This document shows, piece by piece, positions 28,624 to 37,403 of a stretch of DNA of 61,263 nt. The notes under the pieces are model-generated. The model was not told where the DNA came from. It was given only the letters and a program-made list of their open reading frames with translations, and ran no database searches. A program made the translations under genes and the position numbers. The DNA comes from Terriglobales bacterium (GTDB lineage Bacteria > Acidobacteriota > Terriglobia > Terriglobales > Acidobacteriaceae), in assembly GCA_025934735.1 (NCBI GenBank), contig JAICWP010000026.1, forward strand, positions 1 to 61,263, written 5' to 3'. Each line of letters begins with the position of its first letter. The stretch's first letter is position 1.

Positions 28624-29550
28624 ATGACTCGCACGCTTGCTAAGCAAACATCCCGGGTGCTGTTGCTGATATTCCTCTGCTGGTGTTTGTCGCAAGCTAG
28701 CTGGGCGCAGGATCGTTGCTTAGACATGGCTGTGCCGCGACAAATCGTGCGCGACTTCGGCCACTATGCCACCGCGATTGCCAAGTCGCCCACGAAACTT
28801 GCACATCTGAATGGGCGGGATGCTGTATACCTCCTTGGTTTCTCCGCGGCGACTGTCGCCCTGATCGCCACCGACAAACGTGTCAGTGACAACGTCACGG
28901 GAGACTCTGGAGATCGGCGGGTTAGCCGCTACGCTTCCAACATTTTGGTGGGAGCGGCTCTCGGTTCGTCAACGATCAAGTATTTCGTTGGATGCCATGA
29001 ACGCAACCGTCAGCGCCGTGACGACGCTGTCCGGGAATGGGAGGCCATGGGATTCGGACTCGGATCGGTGGGCGTGCTGAAATACATTTTTCGACGGGAG
29101 CGCCCCGCACCCGGAAGCAAGGGCGACTTCTTCGATAATGGAACTTCTTTTCCTTCAGGTCATTCGGCACTTGCTACAGCTTGGGCCGCCGTTCTCGGCG
29201 AGGAGTATCCCGGTTACCTGTGGAGATACGTTGCACTGGGAGGGGCTGGGGTGACTTCGGTCCTGCGCATTACAGCTCGTGAGCATTACCCCTCAGATGT
29301 GCTGGTCGGCGGCATGATTGGCCACCTCACAGGTGAGTACATTTGCCGGCACGGTAAGTGTCAGGAAACGCCGCCAAAAACGGGAATAGAACACACCGAC
29401 ACTGCGATTCGTTACCCAACCACTCTGCTGTCCGATAGCGCTTTTTACGAGTCAGACAGGGCCCTCTATGCGGCCCGCCGCCAATTCTGCAATGGTATTT
29501 CGGCCACTACGGAAGAGGCAGAGCGATGTGCGCAACTAACCAAACGCTGA
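28624..29550 (+). CDS. exported PAP2-family phosphatase
   Basis: Lipid phosphatase/acid phosphatase-like protein of 308 residues. A signal sequence ends near SWAQ. The tripartite PAP2 signature is visible: KYIFRRERP, FPSGHSALAT, and the third motif around ITAREHYPSDVLVGG with the catalytic His. Several hydrophobic helices suggest membrane association with a periplasmic active site. Likely substrates are lipid or isoprenyl phosphates. ATG 28624 has no clear Shine-Dalgarno. It is the only sizeable intact gene in the strip between the two tRNA-Leu scars and could be cargo of the former element. Confidence 0.9.
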   Translation: MTRTLAKQTSRVLLLIFLCWCLSQASWAQDRCLDMAVPRQIVRDFGHYATAIAKSPTKLAHLNGRDAVYLLGFSAATVALIATDKRVSDNVTGDSGDRRVSRYASNILVGAALGSSTIKYFVGCHERNRQRRDDAVREWEAMGFGLGSVGVLKYIFRRERPAPGSKGDFFDNGTSFPSGHSALATAWAAVLGEEYPGYLWRYVALGGAGVTSVLRITAREHYPSDVLVGGMIGHLTGEYICRHGKCQETPPKTGIEHTDTAIRYPTTLLSDSAFYESDRALYAARRQFCNGISATTEEAERCAQLTKR

Positions 29551-30324
29551 TTCGCTCGTGCTACTGAAGTGTGGCGTGATCGAACGAGACCCACTCTTCC
29601 GCGTGGTGTTCATCTGACCAGCAAACAATTCGCGCAATTTCTTTGTCTCTTCGCCCGCCACCCGGTGAACTGTTTATCAATCACTCGGTGCCTTTTTTGT
29701 GTCAGTACCGTCGGCGGAATTATGTGCTGACTTCTTCTGCCAGCATTCGTGCAATGTCTCGGCAAGTACCAGCAGGCGGAGGTCGCCACTGGCTGACTTG
29801 CGTGCACAGATAGAGCACGTCGAAACAATCAGATGAGGGTTAGGGGACACTTCTCGCCGGAATCTTTTCGGGGCCACCATAGGGACGTGAAAACCAGTCG
29901 GGCTGAGTACCTGGATTTGGTGCAGGTTCGTTGCCATTCTTTTTGGTCGAAAGGCCTGGAGCGGGAGAAAAGACCCGGTAAATATTGCCGAACCCTATGT
30001 ACGTGCTTCCAACGGCCAGATCGCCAGCAGTGGAACTTGGCGAGAACGGAATTGACCGCCCTTTCACAAGCAGGCATAATGAATTCAAAGTGTAGGGCGT
30101 GCCACTGAACGTCCCTCGTCTTCTGGCTGAATTCTAAAAATTTGGCGGTCTGGTTGGGACAACTCCCTCCTATTATGGGAGTTACCTCGCCCTCTTCGCT
30201 GCTACGTGATCATCCATTCAGGCCGGAGCGCAGGCAAGACTCCTCAGCGGCATGACAGTGACCGGACGAGCACAGCCCTAATCGGGCGGTCCGTAAGCCC
30301 CGCGCGAAATTACCGTTCATTGCC
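29551..30324. other. gene-free region with possible coding relic
   Basis: No gene can be defended. One minus-strand frame at 29840-30088 contains a segment reading VGSTYIGFGNIYRVFSP, which resembles real protein more than a random frame, but it has no recognisable domain and may be a relic. Nothing else stands out. Confidence 0.4.
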
Positions 30325-30630
30325 ATGCGAGAATTCACAAGAGAATACCGCCGTGTGCCCTTTGCGGCTGGAGCGAGGGTCTACAGCAGCAGTTACGAGC
30401 AAGAGGGCACGATTGCGAACCTCAGTTTGGGGGGTTGTTTCTTCACCACCAGCACACCCTCGCGTGCAGGCGAGTATCTTCACTTTTCGTTTTACACCTC
30501 GGGCATGGTCTTAAGGGGGGCGGGCATTGTCCGACACGTTCTGCCGGAATCCGGCATGGGAATCGAGTTTACTGACATCACCCGGCAATTCCGTGCCGCG
30601 ATTTCATTCCTGGTCAGCCCTAGGCAGTAG
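30325..30630 (+). CDS. PilZ-domain protein
   Basis: Single PilZ domain of 101 residues, a likely cyclic-di-GMP receptor. The N-terminal arginine motif is in REYRRVPF and the second motif is NLSLGG at about 32-37, with Asn in the usual Asp position. The strand GMGIEFTDI closes the barrel. It lies between the PAP2 gene and the second tRNA-Leu fragment. It may bind cyclic-di-GMP alone and act on a partner encoded elsewhere. Confidence 0.82.
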   Translation: MREFTREYRRVPFAAGARVYSSSYEQEGTIANLSLGGCFFTTSTPSRAGEYLHFSFYTSGMVLRGAGIVRHVLPESGMGIEFTDITRQFRAAISFLVSPRQ

Positions 30631-30686
30631 GCCCCGCAGCAGTAACCCCCCGCAAAGGATATGGACAAACGCCTACAACCGCAGAG

Positions 30687-30721
30687 CTTGTGACCGGCCT
30701 GTGAGCGGAGAGTGGCGCAAC
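30687..30721 (+). repeat. 35-bp dispersed repeat, copy 3
   Basis: The most diverged copy: CTTGTGACCGG is kept, while the second word is CTGTGAGC. It ends in GGCGCAAC like the others. It lies 90 bases before the second tRNA-Leu fragment. Confidence 0.7.
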
Positions 30722-30810
30722 AGGGCGTTCTCAGAGTACAGCAGCGCAATGCGCAATGCGGCTCAACCGCGACGCACGATTCCAGCGCAATTCGGAGCAT
30801 CTTTCGATGC

Positions 30811-30864
30811 CCAAAATCCGCGGTGCTTAGCACCTTGGGGGTTCAACTCCCCCTCCCGGCACCA
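30811..30864 (+). repeat. 3' fragment of a tRNA-Leu(CAA) gene, copy 2 (att-like)
   Basis: Reads CCAAAATCCGC, variable arm GGTGCTTAGCACC, full T-arm GGGGGTTCAACTCCCCC, then TCCCGGCACCA. It is in the same orientation as copy 1 and again lacks the 5' half. Here the T-stem is complete but two bases of the anticodon loop and one before the variable arm are missing, so both copies decayed independently. Confidence 0.8.
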
Positions 30865-30947
30865 GCCCTAGAAAAACCGCGTGGGACGCGGGCTTCGAAG
30901 GAATTGACGCCTCCACAAATCGGCCGTTTCTAGATGCTCTCAGACGG

Positions 30948-30982
30948 GTTGTGACCGCGTTGTGACCAGAGCCGGACGCAAA
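30948..30982 (+). repeat. 35-bp dispersed repeat, copy 4
   Basis: GTTGTGACCGCG, then TTGTGACC, then AGAGCCGGACGCAAA. It closes the second repeat pair and lies 84 bases after the second tRNA-Leu fragment, the same spacing as copy 2 to the first. Confidence 0.8.
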
Positions 30983-31121
30983 GGTTACTGGCATTCACCC
31001 TTATTCTGGGACGCGGACCTCTACGCTGAGCGCATCGATTGACGGGCATATAGTGATCTGGCGTGGTAGCGCTTTTCCCCCAAAAGTCCCGCTTCCAAAC
31101 GCATTCCCACCATCTTAGGAA

Positions 31122-32135
31122 CTAATCTGTAATCATGTGAGGCCAGCACGCGTTTGCCAGCGAGTCTCCCCAGGTCTCGCGCACTTCGAGTGCGATTGCG
31201 AATGGCAGCATCGCTTCCTTTGATTGGAGATGAAACGGGGAAGGATTGGCCCGGTCAAGCTGGTCCTGCTCTACTCTCACAAGGAAGTCCCGAAAGCCCT
31301 CGCTTTGCGCTCTTGCCACGATCCCCTCCGGCGTCATGCGGCGCAGCCAGGGCACCGGCAAGACATTCAGCGCGGCCAATGCCATAACCGCAATCGGAAA
31401 TACTGCCGGCGCTGACTCCTGTAGTCGGACCGCAACTCCGATCGCGCCGCTCACACCGAGGGCGGAAACAGCGAGCGCGAAAACAATCCGGCCGATCGAC
31501 CCAATGCCTCGCGAGTAATCCACGATCGCCGGGATCAACATGACAGTCACGACAATCGAAGCCAGCAGTGCCGCCATGAACTGTCCGTATATAAGTGGTG
31601 GTGGAACTCGAGTAATGATTCCGCCGCTGCGCGCCAGCCAATATGCCGCAACGAGCGAGCCCATCAGTCCCACGCTGACGTATCCGTAGTGTGTTGCCTC
31701 GTACTTGCCCCGGAGTCGGCGGTCAAGCGCTCCGCGCAGCGCCATCGAGAGTCCCTGGGCATCATGCTGCGGATTAAATTTGAAATGCGTCAGAAAGTTA
31801 GAGAAGAGCCAGTCCATCGCGACCTGCTCTTCCGGAGCGATTCCGTTGGCAGCAATCGCGGGCCCATCAGTCCGCGCGATGTCGTAACCGCCACCCGCGC
31901 GTTCGATGCTGATCCGACCTTGGACCGCGAGTTGCGCCAGCACGCACGCAACACTCCGTTCGTCCACGCACCCTTTCCATGCGTAGCGCACCTCCGCCGG
32001 TGACATTCCATCGGGCGGCTGATAACGGGTGGCAATCGGTCCTGCCTTCGGAGCACGGCCGACCTTGGAGATTGCCCAGCCATAGTACGCAGCCAATGAT
32101 GCGACCGCGACGATATAGAGGCCGTTATCCATCAC
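31122..32135 (-). CDS. DUF2207-like membrane protein (C-terminal part only)
   Basis: Membrane protein of 337 residues. An N-terminal helix (residues 5-24) leads to a cytosolic winged segment matching DUF2207 C-terminal regions: RYQPPDGMSPAEVRYAWKG then LAQLAVQGRISIERAG. Four or five hydrophobic helices follow between about 150 and 265, and a terminal segment FRDFLVRVEQDQLDRANP is also DUF2207-like. Full DUF2207 proteins carry a large extracellular N-terminal domain, absent here. It could be a shortened family branch. Function unknown. It stands alone, 142 bases beyond the last repeat copy. Confidence 0.65.
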   Translation of the reverse strand: MMDNGLYIVAVASLAAYYGWAISKVGRAPKAGPIATRYQPPDGMSPAEVRYAWKGCVDERSVACVLAQLAVQGRISIERAGGGYDIARTDGPAIAANGIAPEEQVAMDWLFSNFLTHFKFNPQHDAQGLSMALRGALDRRLRGKYEATHYGYVSVGLMGSLVAAYWLARSGGIITRVPPPLIYGQFMAALLASIVVTVMLIPAIVDYSRGIGSIGRIVFALAVSALGVSGAIGVAVRLQESAPAVFPIAVMALAALNVLPVPWLRRMTPEGIVARAQSEGFRDFLVRVEQDQLDRANPSPFHLQSKEAMLPFAIALEVRETWGDSLANACWPHMITD

Positions 32136-32307
32136 GCTTCAATTTATCCACTTGCACCCTATCGCTGTCTATTGGATTCGACTACAGAATCAGCAAAGTC
32201 ATAAGGTGCTCCATCGCCGCATCGCAGGGCAGCCCGCGGGATCAACGTTCCCGGTCTTGAGCATCGCTTGTTATCGGTTTGCCGCATAACTAAGCCGGGC
32301 TCGGCTC

Positions 32308-32925
32308 TCACGGCCTGCGCAAGGGAGAGATGGGGTAGCGCACGACCGGCCAGCCCCTGGTTTCGGCGGGATTTATTTTCAGAGATGTTCCACTTGCAGT
32401 AAAGCCTGTTGATGCTGATGCCGTGGCTCCGAATTGATCGGTGACGATGGCGGTGGCAGAGAAGTTTCCCGGCGCGGCGAACGTATGCAACGCGCCCGTG
32501 GCGAAGGCAACCGCACCGTCAGAGAACTTTATTTGCCGCATAATGAAAAAGCCGTTGGGGGCGACGGAGCCGGCTGTACATGCCAACACCGTGTTCGGGG
32601 CAATCGTCGGCATGGGTAGCACCTGCAGGGCCGCGATTGGGTCCGGGTCGCTGGGTTCCGCGGTGACGTCTACGGCCGCGGTGGTAGTTGCTCCCGTACT
32701 GTCGGATGCCTGAACCACCACGTGATGGGGGCCCCGGAAGATCTTTAGCACGGTGTTGATGGTGTCGCGGTCGATGGCATAGACCTGCCGGCCATCTACC
32801 AGGACTCTCATCATTGTTAACCACCACAAGCCACTAAACCCGAGATCAAAATCAGGAGAAGGCCTGCGGGGAGGCGTCGGTGGCTTCGGCAGCGATTCAT
32901 GGGATCCAGGAGACCTGCTCCCCAA
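32308..32925 (-). pseudogene. relic of a secreted Ig/PKD-domain protein
   Basis: From ATG 32814 the translation reads like the Ig-like domains common in acidobacterial surface proteins: MRVLVDGRQVYAID, then FRGPHHVVVQASDSTGA, a second domain with VLACTAGSVAPNG, and AIVTDQFGATASASTGF. There is no signal peptide, and the stretch upstream of residue 38 is proline-rich and unlike a protein N-terminus. It appears to be the 3' end of a larger lost gene. A short intact gene is possible but less likely. Confidence 0.45.
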
Positions 32926-33087
32926 GCCCCTGAACCAGTAAGATGCTTGCTGCCGAGATGCTGGTTTGCCCAGCAGAGAGTAGGCCCGCCGCGCTGACGT
33001 CTCTTAAGCGACCAAGATTGGGGAGCTCAATTCCGCCGTCGCCCTTGCGCCAGCACCATCCCGTCCGACACATTTTTCAAACACAAT

Positions 33088-34887
33088 CTAAGGATTTCCC
33101 TGTGCGCTGGACTGCGCCAGAGGCGAGGGAGCTACGGGCTCGTCGGGAGCGGGGCCGGCGTCCGCCTTAAGGGACACGTCATCGAAGAGCAAAGAGGGAG
33201 TGACATAGGAGACCAGCGAGGGGTTGGTATCGCCCAGTCCGCCGCCTCCGAGCACGCCGAAGATGGAGGTGGCCAAAGGAATGTACGCGCCGTTGTAAAC
33301 GAAAGGAGTATCGCCAGCGGCATCAACGTCCTTGAAATCAGCGGCAGTCATGGGCTGCACCTCGGGAGGGCGAACCCGCTCTTCGTGGCCATCGGGAAAA
33401 ACGCGGTAAACCTCGGCGGCGAGCGGGGCGCTGCCGCTCATGCGCGACTGCATGAGCTTAGTAATCCAACTTAATCCGGCAGGACCAACACGCCTGATGA
33501 TGAGGGCCGAGTCCAGACCGCGCTGCTTGGCTTGGGCCAATAGCTCGGTTTTGAGCTGCGCCTCGGAAAGCCCGCCGCGGACGCTCAGGATCAGGTTGGA
33601 GGGTGAAGGACCGAGTTGCCGGCGGCTTCCCGTGCTGAGCTTGGAGTGCTCGGTGGGCACGCGTGTCGCCAATAGCCCTTTCAGGATGCCGTGGTCCACC
33701 AGTTTGACCTCGAGCGTGGAGACGCCGTCGTCATCCACTTGAGAACCGCCGAGCAGCGGCACAGTTCCCAGAGTGGCTGTGCGGGGCTCATCGGCAAGAT
33801 CGAAGCCAGCGGGCAGCACACGGCCGCCGATACGATCCGCGAGTGACCCGCCGCCGAAGCGGGACATGACTTGCTGGAACTGCGCCTCAAACTGTGGCTG
33901 GTCGGTGATAGGGAAACGGGAGGCGGTCAGAGCAGGAGCCAGGACCTGGGCCAGGACCTCGGCGGCCGCTTCCCCTTGGAACAGCACGGGGCCGCTATAG
34001 GAGTCCAGCTTAGGGGCAGTGCGCTGGGCCTCCAGATCGGCGGCAAATTTGCGAGTGCGTGCCACCAGGTTTGCCTGCTGTAAAGCCTCTGCATTCTCGC
34101 CGAACACCTGAAAAGAATCCTGCAGCGGCAGCCCATCGGGGCCGCGCACCTGGGCGGCGACGTTGAGCATCACAAGCGGCGAAGGGCGGGTAAACCAGGT
34201 GCCTTCGGAATTCAGATAGCGGGTGAATGCGTCGCGGATTGATATATCCACGGTAGAGACATAAATATTGGGAAACTCGCGGAAAACGGCGGAAACAGTG
34301 CGTGCCAACTGCTCCAGGGAGGGGACATCCACCTTGATATTGGCAGAAGGCTGCTCCAGTTTAAAAGGGGGCTGGTGGGAGAAGTCGGGAAGCGCAGGTC
34401 CGCCCTGCCGGTGTTCGAGCACGCTGCGTTTGGCGGCGAGCGTCTCCGCCGCCTGTTTGTAGGCGCGATCGGTGGCCAGCCAGATGGCGCGACGTAACTG
34501 GTCGTAATCATCGTCCAGTGGCAGGGAGGAGTTAGTTCCCGAGCGATTCCAGCGCAAGGACTGCATGGCAAGGAAGTTGGTGTTGTCCAGGGCATAATCG
34601 CCGACGCGCATTTCAATAGCGAGCAGGCGGGTGCGCGATTCGTTGCTGTTGGTCAAAGCGCCCAAGGTGGAGGAAATAACGGCGCTGTGCACATCATCCA
34701 CGCGATAAGCGATGAAATAGGGTTTATCGAGCTTGGGGAGGCTGAGGCGGGCGACGGAGCGCGACAACTCATCGTGCATGGCGCGGCTGACCGCATCCTG
34801 TTTCTGCGCCGCGGCGGGAAGGGCAACCCACAGCAGCAGCAGCGTCACGGAAAGCAGTCTGGATCGCGTAGAAGGCGTGGTCATCAA
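33088..34887 (-). CDS. exported TldE/PmbA-like protein lacking the metal motif
   Basis: Member of the TldD/PmbA (U62) family, 599 residues, with a signal peptide ending PAAAQ. It aligns in layout with the protein encoded just upstream (ISSTLGALTNSNESRTRLL versus VSSSFGAITGRSDRRTRLL; DDDYDQLRRAIWLATDRAYK). Where the partner has HEIFGH this protein has AAEVLAQV, and the C-terminal Cys ligand is absent. This is the pattern of TldE, the non-catalytic half of the TldD-TldE protease. Its ATG overlaps the stop of the partner by 4 bases, so a 1:1 complex is likely. Usual family members are cytoplasmic; export is unusual. Confidence 0.83.
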   Translation of the reverse strand: MMTTPSTRSRLLSVTLLLLWVALPAAAQKQDAVSRAMHDELSRSVARLSLPKLDKPYFIAYRVDDVHSAVISSTLGALTNSNESRTRLLAIEMRVGDYALDNTNFLAMQSLRWNRSGTNSSLPLDDDYDQLRRAIWLATDRAYKQAAETLAAKRSVLEHRQGGPALPDFSHQPPFKLEQPSANIKVDVPSLEQLARTVSAVFREFPNIYVSTVDISIRDAFTRYLNSEGTWFTRPSPLVMLNVAAQVRGPDGLPLQDSFQVFGENAEALQQANLVARTRKFAADLEAQRTAPKLDSYSGPVLFQGEAAAEVLAQVLAPALTASRFPITDQPQFEAQFQQVMSRFGGGSLADRIGGRVLPAGFDLADEPRTATLGTVPLLGGSQVDDDGVSTLEVKLVDHGILKGLLATRVPTEHSKLSTGSRRQLGPSPSNLILSVRGGLSEAQLKTELLAQAKQRGLDSALIIRRVGPAGLSWITKLMQSRMSGSAPLAAEVYRVFPDGHEERVRPPEVQPMTAADFKDVDAAGDTPFVYNGAYIPLATSIFGVLGGGGLGDTNPSLVSYVTPSLLFDDVSLKADAGPAPDEPVAPSPLAQSSAQGNP

Positions 34888-36617
34888 TTTTCCTTCTTCT
34901 GGGCCGCACCCGGGGCCGGCAGAATGGGGTCCTGGGCTTGCGATTTGGGTTTGCGCTGCACTTCGATTTGATCAATCAGCAGTCCGGGCGCAATGGCGGA
35001 CACCGGTACCCAGCCGGACTCGCCACCACAAATACCATTGAAGATGCCAACGTCGTTATCGGCGGCGGAGATCTTGCTGAAAGCGATGAGAGGTGTGCCA
35101 ATCAGGTCCAGGCCCCGCACCAACTCCTCGCGACCGTCGGGATAGATGCGATACACCACGGTGGGCAGGACGGCGAAGGAGTTGGGCAGGTCACGCGAAG
35201 TGAAGGTGTAGCCTCCGGTAATGTCGTCAAAGAGCAGCCCATAAGGTTTGTGCGCCGCTTTCACCCGTTCAATCAGAAGACTCTTCAGCTTGTCGCGTGA
35301 AACCGACTTGGTGGATTCGACAATGAGATTGGACTGGCGAGCCGCGACGTCGTAGCCCTGCTGCCGGCGCCCATGGCCGTTGGAGGAGGGGAATCCATTG
35401 ATAGGGGAGCGAGACATGAGAAAGCTGCGGAATATGCCGTGATCAATCACCGTGACCCGCCGCGCTTCCACGCCTTCGTCATCGTAAGGGTAATAGCCGA
35501 CCAGATCAGAGTTTTGCAGGTGGTGCAGCGTAGGGTCGGAATACACCGAGAGGAAGGGGGGCAGGATGGGCTGATTGATCTTCTTCTTAAAAGTCTGGGC
35601 ATCATCATCGTTTTTGAGGCGGTCGGCTTCGACGCGATGGCCGAAGATCTCGTGGAAGAAAACGGCGCTGGCGCGGCCGGAGAGAATGGCGGGCCCGGTG
35701 TAGGCGTCGGCCGCGGGCGCCTGACGCAGGGCCAGCAGCATGCTTTTCATTTCCCCAACCACCTTGAGAACCTGGGCATCGTCGGGGAGACCCTCCGGCG
35801 TGAACGACATGAATTGCCGGTAGAGCGGCAGCACTTCGCCATCAGGAGCCTTGATGGAGGCGGAAAGGTTCAGCCGGTAGAGCGGGAGCGACATGCGAAT
35901 TTCACTGCCATCATTGTTGATATAGCGACGCGTCTCAAGTTCGCCGCTTGCCCAGATATCGGCCGATTGCACATCCGGCAGATCGCGGAAGAGGACACCG
36001 TAGCGGCGCAAGCGCTGCTCCCAGGAGGCGCGGTCGAAGGAAAACTGGGCAATAGGCTCGAAGTGGTGCTCAGCGGGCGCAGAAGAAAAATCGGGAGAAT
36101 CATCCTCCGTCTCTTTCTTGATCTGGTTCTTGGTCTTTACGGCTGCCAGGCGCTGGACGGCCTCTTTGTAGTGCCGGTCGGTTTCCAGCCACAGGGCCGC
36201 GGCCAGGGCCTTGGGATCGTCATCAAGAGGGAGCCTGCCCGCCAGTTGGCCGAAGGTGGTCATGGCAAAGTCGCCACGAACGGCGTGGGAGTTGTCCATA
36301 TCGTAGCGGCCCACCCGCAGGTCAATGTCAAGGAGCCGGGTGCGGCGGTCACTGCGCCCGGTGATGGCTCCGAACGAAGAGCTTACGTTAATGGCGTGAT
36401 TGTCGGTGAGTTCGTAAGAGAGAAAATAAGGCGCTAACGGCTGCTTTTTCAGGTACCCGAGGGAGCGGTTCATCTCCTGCGACATGGTCGAAAGAATGGG
36501 GTCCTCGGAGGCATTCGGCTGGGCCAGTAGCGAGACCGGGAACAGGGCAAGACAGAGCAGGCCGGCAAACAGGCGTGAGCGCAAGCGCACCTCACAACAA
36601 GATTGGACAGGACTCAA
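34884..36617 (-). CDS. exported TldD-like metallopeptidase
   Basis: Catalytic-type TldD homologue of 577 residues with an N-terminal export signal (ends SLLAQ). The zinc site is complete: H322-E-I-F-G-H327 (HExxxH) and the third ligand C530 in GICGGESGWVPV. The DDEGVEARRVTVIDHGIFRSFL segment is also family-typical. TldD-TldE complexes degrade unfolded peptides and mature RiPPs or CcdA in the cytosol. Here both halves carry signal peptides and form a two-gene minus-strand unit, implying a periplasmic version. No RiPP precursor is seen nearby. A cytosolic location with a false signal prediction is the alternative. Confidence 0.87.
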   Translation of the reverse strand: MSPVQSCCEVRLRSRLFAGLLCLALFPVSLLAQPNASEDPILSTMSQEMNRSLGYLKKQPLAPYFLSYELTDNHAINVSSSFGAITGRSDRRTRLLDIDLRVGRYDMDNSHAVRGDFAMTTFGQLAGRLPLDDDPKALAAALWLETDRHYKEAVQRLAAVKTKNQIKKETEDDSPDFSSAPAEHHFEPIAQFSFDRASWEQRLRRYGVLFRDLPDVQSADIWASGELETRRYINNDGSEIRMSLPLYRLNLSASIKAPDGEVLPLYRQFMSFTPEGLPDDAQVLKVVGEMKSMLLALRQAPAADAYTGPAILSGRASAVFFHEIFGHRVEADRLKNDDDAQTFKKKINQPILPPFLSVYSDPTLHHLQNSDLVGYYPYDDEGVEARRVTVIDHGIFRSFLMSRSPINGFPSSNGHGRRQQGYDVAARQSNLIVESTKSVSRDKLKSLLIERVKAAHKPYGLLFDDITGGYTFTSRDLPNSFAVLPTVVYRIYPDGREELVRGLDLIGTPLIAFSKISAADNDVGIFNGICGGESGWVPVSAIAPGLLIDQIEVQRKPKSQAQDPILPAPGAAQKKEN

Positions 36618-36923
36618 AGTGGTGACTCGGCGGGGAGGTTACCACAATAAGACCAATAACCCAATAGATTTCATACACTTGTTACGGATTCCGAACGGCT
36701 CGTGAGTGGCCGTGATGGCCGGAGAAGAAGCCGTAGCGGTGGCTTGCGCTCGGGACGTTACTTTGGTCATGTCACGGTCGACATAAACCCTCCGGACAAT
36801 GCTGACGCGTGCCCGACAGTGAACCTTTGCCTGCTTGCTTTGACACTGGACGGACGCTATATGTGTGTAAGTGTCATTCGCGTAGAAGGGATCAATTGCT
36901 GCGTAGCACGAGTGCATATCCCT
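36618..36923. other. divergent intergenic region
   Basis: About 300 bases between the TldD-like gene and the TadE-like genes. A TTGACA at 36840-36845 followed by TATATG at 36858 has too short a spacer (12) for a standard promoter. No repeat or further gene is seen. Confidence 0.4.
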
Positions 36924-37403
36924 ATGTTTAAGCAGCAGCACGAATCTGGAGCCGTGGTGGCGGAGGCCGCGCTGACCATCGGAGTGCTATTTCTCTTTCT
37001 GTTTGCGATTGTGGAATTTGGCCGTGCCTACAATATCTACCAGACGCTGACCGACGCGGCCCGCGAAGGAGCAAGATATTCAGTTGCGCCCGATCCCGCT
37101 AACAGTTACACGGACCCCTCGGCCAGCCAGATTCAAAGTAACGTGCAGCAATTCATGGCGGCGGCCAACATCCGGGGAAGCACAGTCCAGGTATCCTGCA
37201 TTTATGCCGCCGGCAGCCCCGCGCCGCAAACATCTTTTTGCCCGCAAGGGGCCAGCCAAAGCACCGACTCGACCCTGCAGGTAGATAACGGTTTCAATCC
37301 GGTGTACACCGAGGTGCGGGTGTCGGTGCCGTACAAGTTTGTGGTACTGCCATTTTCCGTAAACATGAGCAGCAAGGCGGTGATGCGGAATGAAAACAAT
37401 TAG
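36924..37403 (+). CDS. TadE-like pilus/surface protein 1
   Basis: TadE-family minor pseudopilin-like protein of 159 residues. The N-terminus has the TadE signature: Gly-Ala before a hydrophobic helix (AEAALTIGVLFLFLFAIVEFGRAYN) and then the DAAREGARYSV motif. The rest is a Cys-containing extracytoplasmic domain. ATG 36924 is chosen because the pseudopilin signal starts there; the frame is open for 74 further codons upstream that look non-coding. It overlaps the next gene by 14 bases, making a three-gene set. No Tad ATPase, secretin or prepilin is in the window. Confidence 0.8.
   Translation: MFKQQHESGAVVAEAALTIGVLFLFLFAIVEFGRAYNIYQTLTDAAREGARYSVAPDPANSYTDPSASQIQSNVQQFMAAANIRGSTVQVSCIYAAGSPAPQTSFCPQGASQSTDSTLQVDNGFNPVYTEVRVSVPYKFVVLPFSVNMSSKAVMRNENN

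Larger units (their letters stand above)
30631..31121. other. non-coding strip with second scar
   Basis: No gene in 490 bases. It holds 35-bp repeat copies 3 and 4 and the second tRNA-Leu fragment; the intervening bases match those at 27.8-28.1 kb only loosely. A CCGCG/CGCGG dyad follows the tRNA fragment, as it does after copy 1. Confidence 0.6.

Noticed and set aside
29840-30088. Small minus-strand gene in the accessory strip
   Set aside because: A few residues look protein-like, but no start, domain or neighbour supports it; kept only as a possible relic.
35373-36437. 354-codon plus-strand frame inside the TldD-like gene
   Set aside because: Antisense shadow; the minus strand carries the intact metal motif and signal peptide.
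36840-36863. Sigma70 promoter before the TadE-like genes
   Set aside because: The TTGACA is perfect but the nearest -10-like box is only 12 bases away, and at 17-18 bases the sequence is GTGTGT.
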